Shown piece after piece: positions 62,291 to 64,000 of a stretch of 64,000 nucleotides of DNA. Made by a program: the position numbers and the translations under genes. The number at the start of each line of letters is the position of its first letter. Position 1 is the stretch's first letter. The stretch is from positions 651,129-715,128 of the forward strand of contig NZ_FOXS01000002.1 in NCBI RefSeq assembly GCF_900115775.1. Direction: 5' to 3'. This DNA comes from Hymenobacter arizonensis. GTDB lineage: Bacteria > Bacteroidota > Bacteroidia > Cytophagales > Hymenobacteraceae. The notes below the pieces were generated by a model. That model saw nothing but the letters and a program-made list of their open reading frames with translations. It was not told where the DNA came from and ran no database searches.

Positions 62291-62896
62291 CTATTGAGGC
62301 TTTACTTTCATGTTGTTGAATTCGCCGGCCAGTAGGATGGTGCACTTCGGCGCGGTGGTGCTCGTGGTTGTTGGGTCGCGCTGCTCGGGGGCTCGCACCT
62401 CAAAGCTGCCGCTCACCAGCTGGCGCTTGGCGTCGTAGGCCGTAATGGTGACGTTGCCAGTCAGGTCCTGGGTGAAGTCGCTGAGGCGGTAAATAACAGA
62501 GCCGGTGGTAACCTTATAGATGTAAGAGGTGAACACCGCGTCGGTGGGGCGGTTGCGGCAACGCAGGGTGTAGGTGCCCGTCCAGGCGGCGCTCAGCTTG
62601 GCGCGGTCTACTTCGAAGTAAGCATTGTCGGTGCCGGCGATGAAGTCCAGTGCCAGTACCTGCGGTGCCAGGCTGGCGGTTCCCTTAATGTCCAGGGCGC
62701 TGTGGGTGGTGCCAAAGCCCGTGTGGGCAGTGCCGCCAGCCGGGGTGGTAGTGACAAAATCAAAGTAGCTGCCCATCTTGAAAGTCGGAGTTGGGTCGGC
62801 GGGCGCTGGGGCTTCGGTTTTATCGGAGCAGGCGGTGAAAATGCCAGAAGCGCTGGCGAGCGCTACGAGCAAAAGCGTGCGGGTAAAAATTTTCAT
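62291..62896 (-). CDS. Lipoprotein of unknown function
   Basis: A 201-residue protein. The signal sequence MKIFTRTLLLVALASASGIF ends in a lipobox with Cys (FTACSD), so it is probably lipid-anchored in the outer membrane. The mature part begins with a short acidic and Pro-rich linker (KTEAPAPADPTPT), then a beta-rich domain (FKMGSYFDFVTTTPAGG ... TGTYTLRCRNRPTDAVFTSY), and ends with CTILLAGEFNNMKVKPQ. I recognise no family. The start at 62896 begins the signal peptide. Confidence 0.82.
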   Translation of the reverse strand: MKIFTRTLLLVALASASGIFTACSDKTEAPAPADPTPTFKMGSYFDFVTTTPAGGTAHTGFGTTHSALDIKGTASLAPQVLALDFIAGTDNAYFEVDRAKLSAAWTGTYTLRCRNRPTDAVFTSYIYKVTTGSVIYRLSDFTQDLTGNVTITAYDAKRQLVSGSFEVRAPEQRDPTTTSTTAPKCTILLAGEFNNMKVKPQ

Positions 62897-62989
62897 AGAA
62901 GTGCAGATGCGGCGGTAGGCCAGGTGAGATGCTGGCTGCCTGGACAAAGGTTGGGCCAAAGGCTATACAGTTGCTTACTAACTGCCCTG

Positions 62990-63057
62990 GCGCAAAGTAG
63001 CGCGGACGTACCCGGAGGGACTTTGTAGTCCTCCGGGTACGTCCGCGCTACTTTGCG
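62990..63057. repeat. Family B inverted repeat, near-perfect
   Basis: The element reads GCGCAAAGTAGCGCGGACG and continues symmetrically to 63057. The centre is a TTGT loop. One extra G in the first arm is the only break. It lies between the lipoprotein gene and the M16 peptidase. Confidence 0.9.
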
Positions 63058-63075
63058 CAAGCGTTTATTACAACC

Positions 63076-64000
63076 TTAAAGTGCTTTCTTGCGCGTCTGC
63101 TGAAACTTCTTCAGCTGTGGTTCTATCACCTTTTTGTCGCCCACTACCACGATGGTCATGGCCTCGGGGCGGATGTATTTGCGGGCAGTTTCGCTCACTT
63201 GCTGGGGCGTCACGGAGTTGATGTTTTTCACCTGCTCGGTGAGGTAGGTTTCGGGCAAGCCGTGAAAATCAAGGCTGTTCAGCTGACTGATAATACCCCC
63301 AGGGTTGGAGTTGCGCAGCACAAACATGCCGCCTTCAAAATTCTGAATGCCTTTCAACTCATCGGCCGAGGGCGGCGTTTTTTGCAAGCGCTCGATTTCG
63401 TACATGATTTCACGCAGCGAGCTGCCGGTTTCGGCGGTGGTTACGTCGGCGTTTTGCGTCCAGTTGGCGGTGCGATAGTTGCTTTGGATGTAGCTGTAGG
63501 GCGAGTACGTGTAGCCCTTGTCTTCCCGAATATTGCGGGTGATGCGCGAACCAAACGAGCCGCCCAGCAGCGAGTTCATCACCCGCAGGCGGATGTAGTC
63601 GGGACTGCTGGGGTCGACGACCGGCAGGCCCACCACAATGGTCGACTGCGGGGCGCTCGGCCGGTCCTGGGTCAGCACGTCGCCCTTGGCTACGGGCTTG
63701 GCAATGTCGATGGTAGGCGCGGGGCCCTGCGGGAAGGCGCTCCACGCCTTGGTAATGGCCTTGCCCAGGGCCGGCGCATCGAAGCGGCCCGCTACGTACA
63801 CGCTGGTGCGCTGGGCACCGTATTGGTTCTTATAAAAATTTTGGACCTGCTCCAGGGTCAAGGCATCAAGCTGGGCATCGGTGGGCAGGGCGCGGCCATA
63901 GGGGTGGTTGCCGTAGATGGCGGCCGTGAACTTCTGGCGGGCTTGCACCCCGGGCTGGGCGCGGGCCAGGGCCATCTGCCGCTTCAGGTCGGTTTTAAGG
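63076..64000 (-). CDS. M16 family metallopeptidase (partial, C-terminal half)
   Basis: Open on the minus strand to the window edge; 307 residues are seen. The segment QYGAQRTSVYVAGRFDAPAL and SIVVGLPVVDPSSPDYIRLR-type text (GLPVVDPSSPDYIRLRVMNS) with LLGGSFGSRITRNIREDKGY is the R/Y-containing peptidase_M16_C region that shapes substrate binding in M16 enzymes. Next come TAETGSSLREIMYEIERLQK and the end KYIRPEAMTIVVVGDKKVI. The HXXEH zinc site lies outside the window. An exported location is likely in Bacteroidota. It may be the second subunit of a pair. Confidence 0.88.
   Translation of the reverse strand, partial: LKTDLKRQMALARAQPGVQARQKFTAAIYGNHPYGRALPTDAQLDALTLEQVQNFYKNQYGAQRTSVYVAGRFDAPALGKAITKAWSAFPQGPAPTIDIAKPVAKGDVLTQDRPSAPQSTIVVGLPVVDPSSPDYIRLRVMNSLLGGSFGSRITRNIREDKGYTYSPYSYIQSNYRTANWTQNADVTTAETGSSLREIMYEIERLQKTPPSADELKGIQNFEGGMFVLRNSNPGGIISQLNSLDFHGLPETYLTEQVKNINSVTPQQVSETARKYIRPEAMTIVVVGDKKVIEPQLKKFQQTRKKAL

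Noticed and set aside
61985-62297. Several overlapping short frames on both strands in the OxyR upstream region
   Set aside because: Composition is not protein-like, no good start context, and the frames run into a terminator-like hairpin.

Overview
The window reads as a chromosomal segment of a Bacteroidota bacterium close to Hymenobacter (Cytophagales). The support is two cell-surface proteins with type IX secretion C-terminal tails, two TonB-dependent receptors, DUF4394, DUF5686, DUF4834 and DUF4230 proteins, a high-GC genome, and promoters of the Bacteroidota TTTG...TAnnTTTG type. The species is not determined. There is no phage, no CRISPR array and no recognisable transposase.

Layout. 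1-3102 has a partial conserved gene and a two-gene Fe-S electron-transfer unit, followed by tRNA-Phe. 3562-12227 is a signalling block: two paralogous multi-PAS histidine kinase / CheY-like pairs on the minus strand, with a third kinase between them on the plus strand. 12427-17048 has small envelope proteins and a mosaic secreted propeller/lectin protein. 17300-21240 is the most unusual part: a cluster of palindromes, then a large restriction/methyltransferase gene broken into a 5' half and a 3' remnant. An AT-richer island sits between the halves. It carries a compact structured RNA with its own promoter and terminator, and a small winged-helix-like protein. 21435-32175 holds an M13 peptidase, a very large DUF4394 surface protein, a TonB receptor and a fasciclin protein. 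32186-39369 has a J-domain/TPR protein, then a plus-strand run (Holin-X-like, acidic protein, GGGP synthase, FAD desaturase, Asp-nucleophile hydrolase) facing an FAD monooxygenase. 39811-51700 holds a second TonB receptor, a histidine kinase, ferritin, tRNA-Thr, YfhO, a PLP enzyme and a polytopic membrane protein. 51795-64000 holds RecX, an EamA exporter, a DUF5686 protein, a BLUF blue-light sensor, a lipoprotein amidohydrolase, a TPR histidine kinase, OxyR, a lipoprotein and the end of an M16 peptidase.

Long inverted repeats of at least five sequence families occupy many intergenic gaps. One palindrome is nested inside another, which suggests that these elements insert. Functional themes are environmental sensing (five kinases, BLUF, OxyR), envelope transport and secretion, redox and iron handling, and isoprenoid or lipid modification. 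The best candidates for something undescribed are the structured RNA at about 18381-18600 and the palindromic element families.
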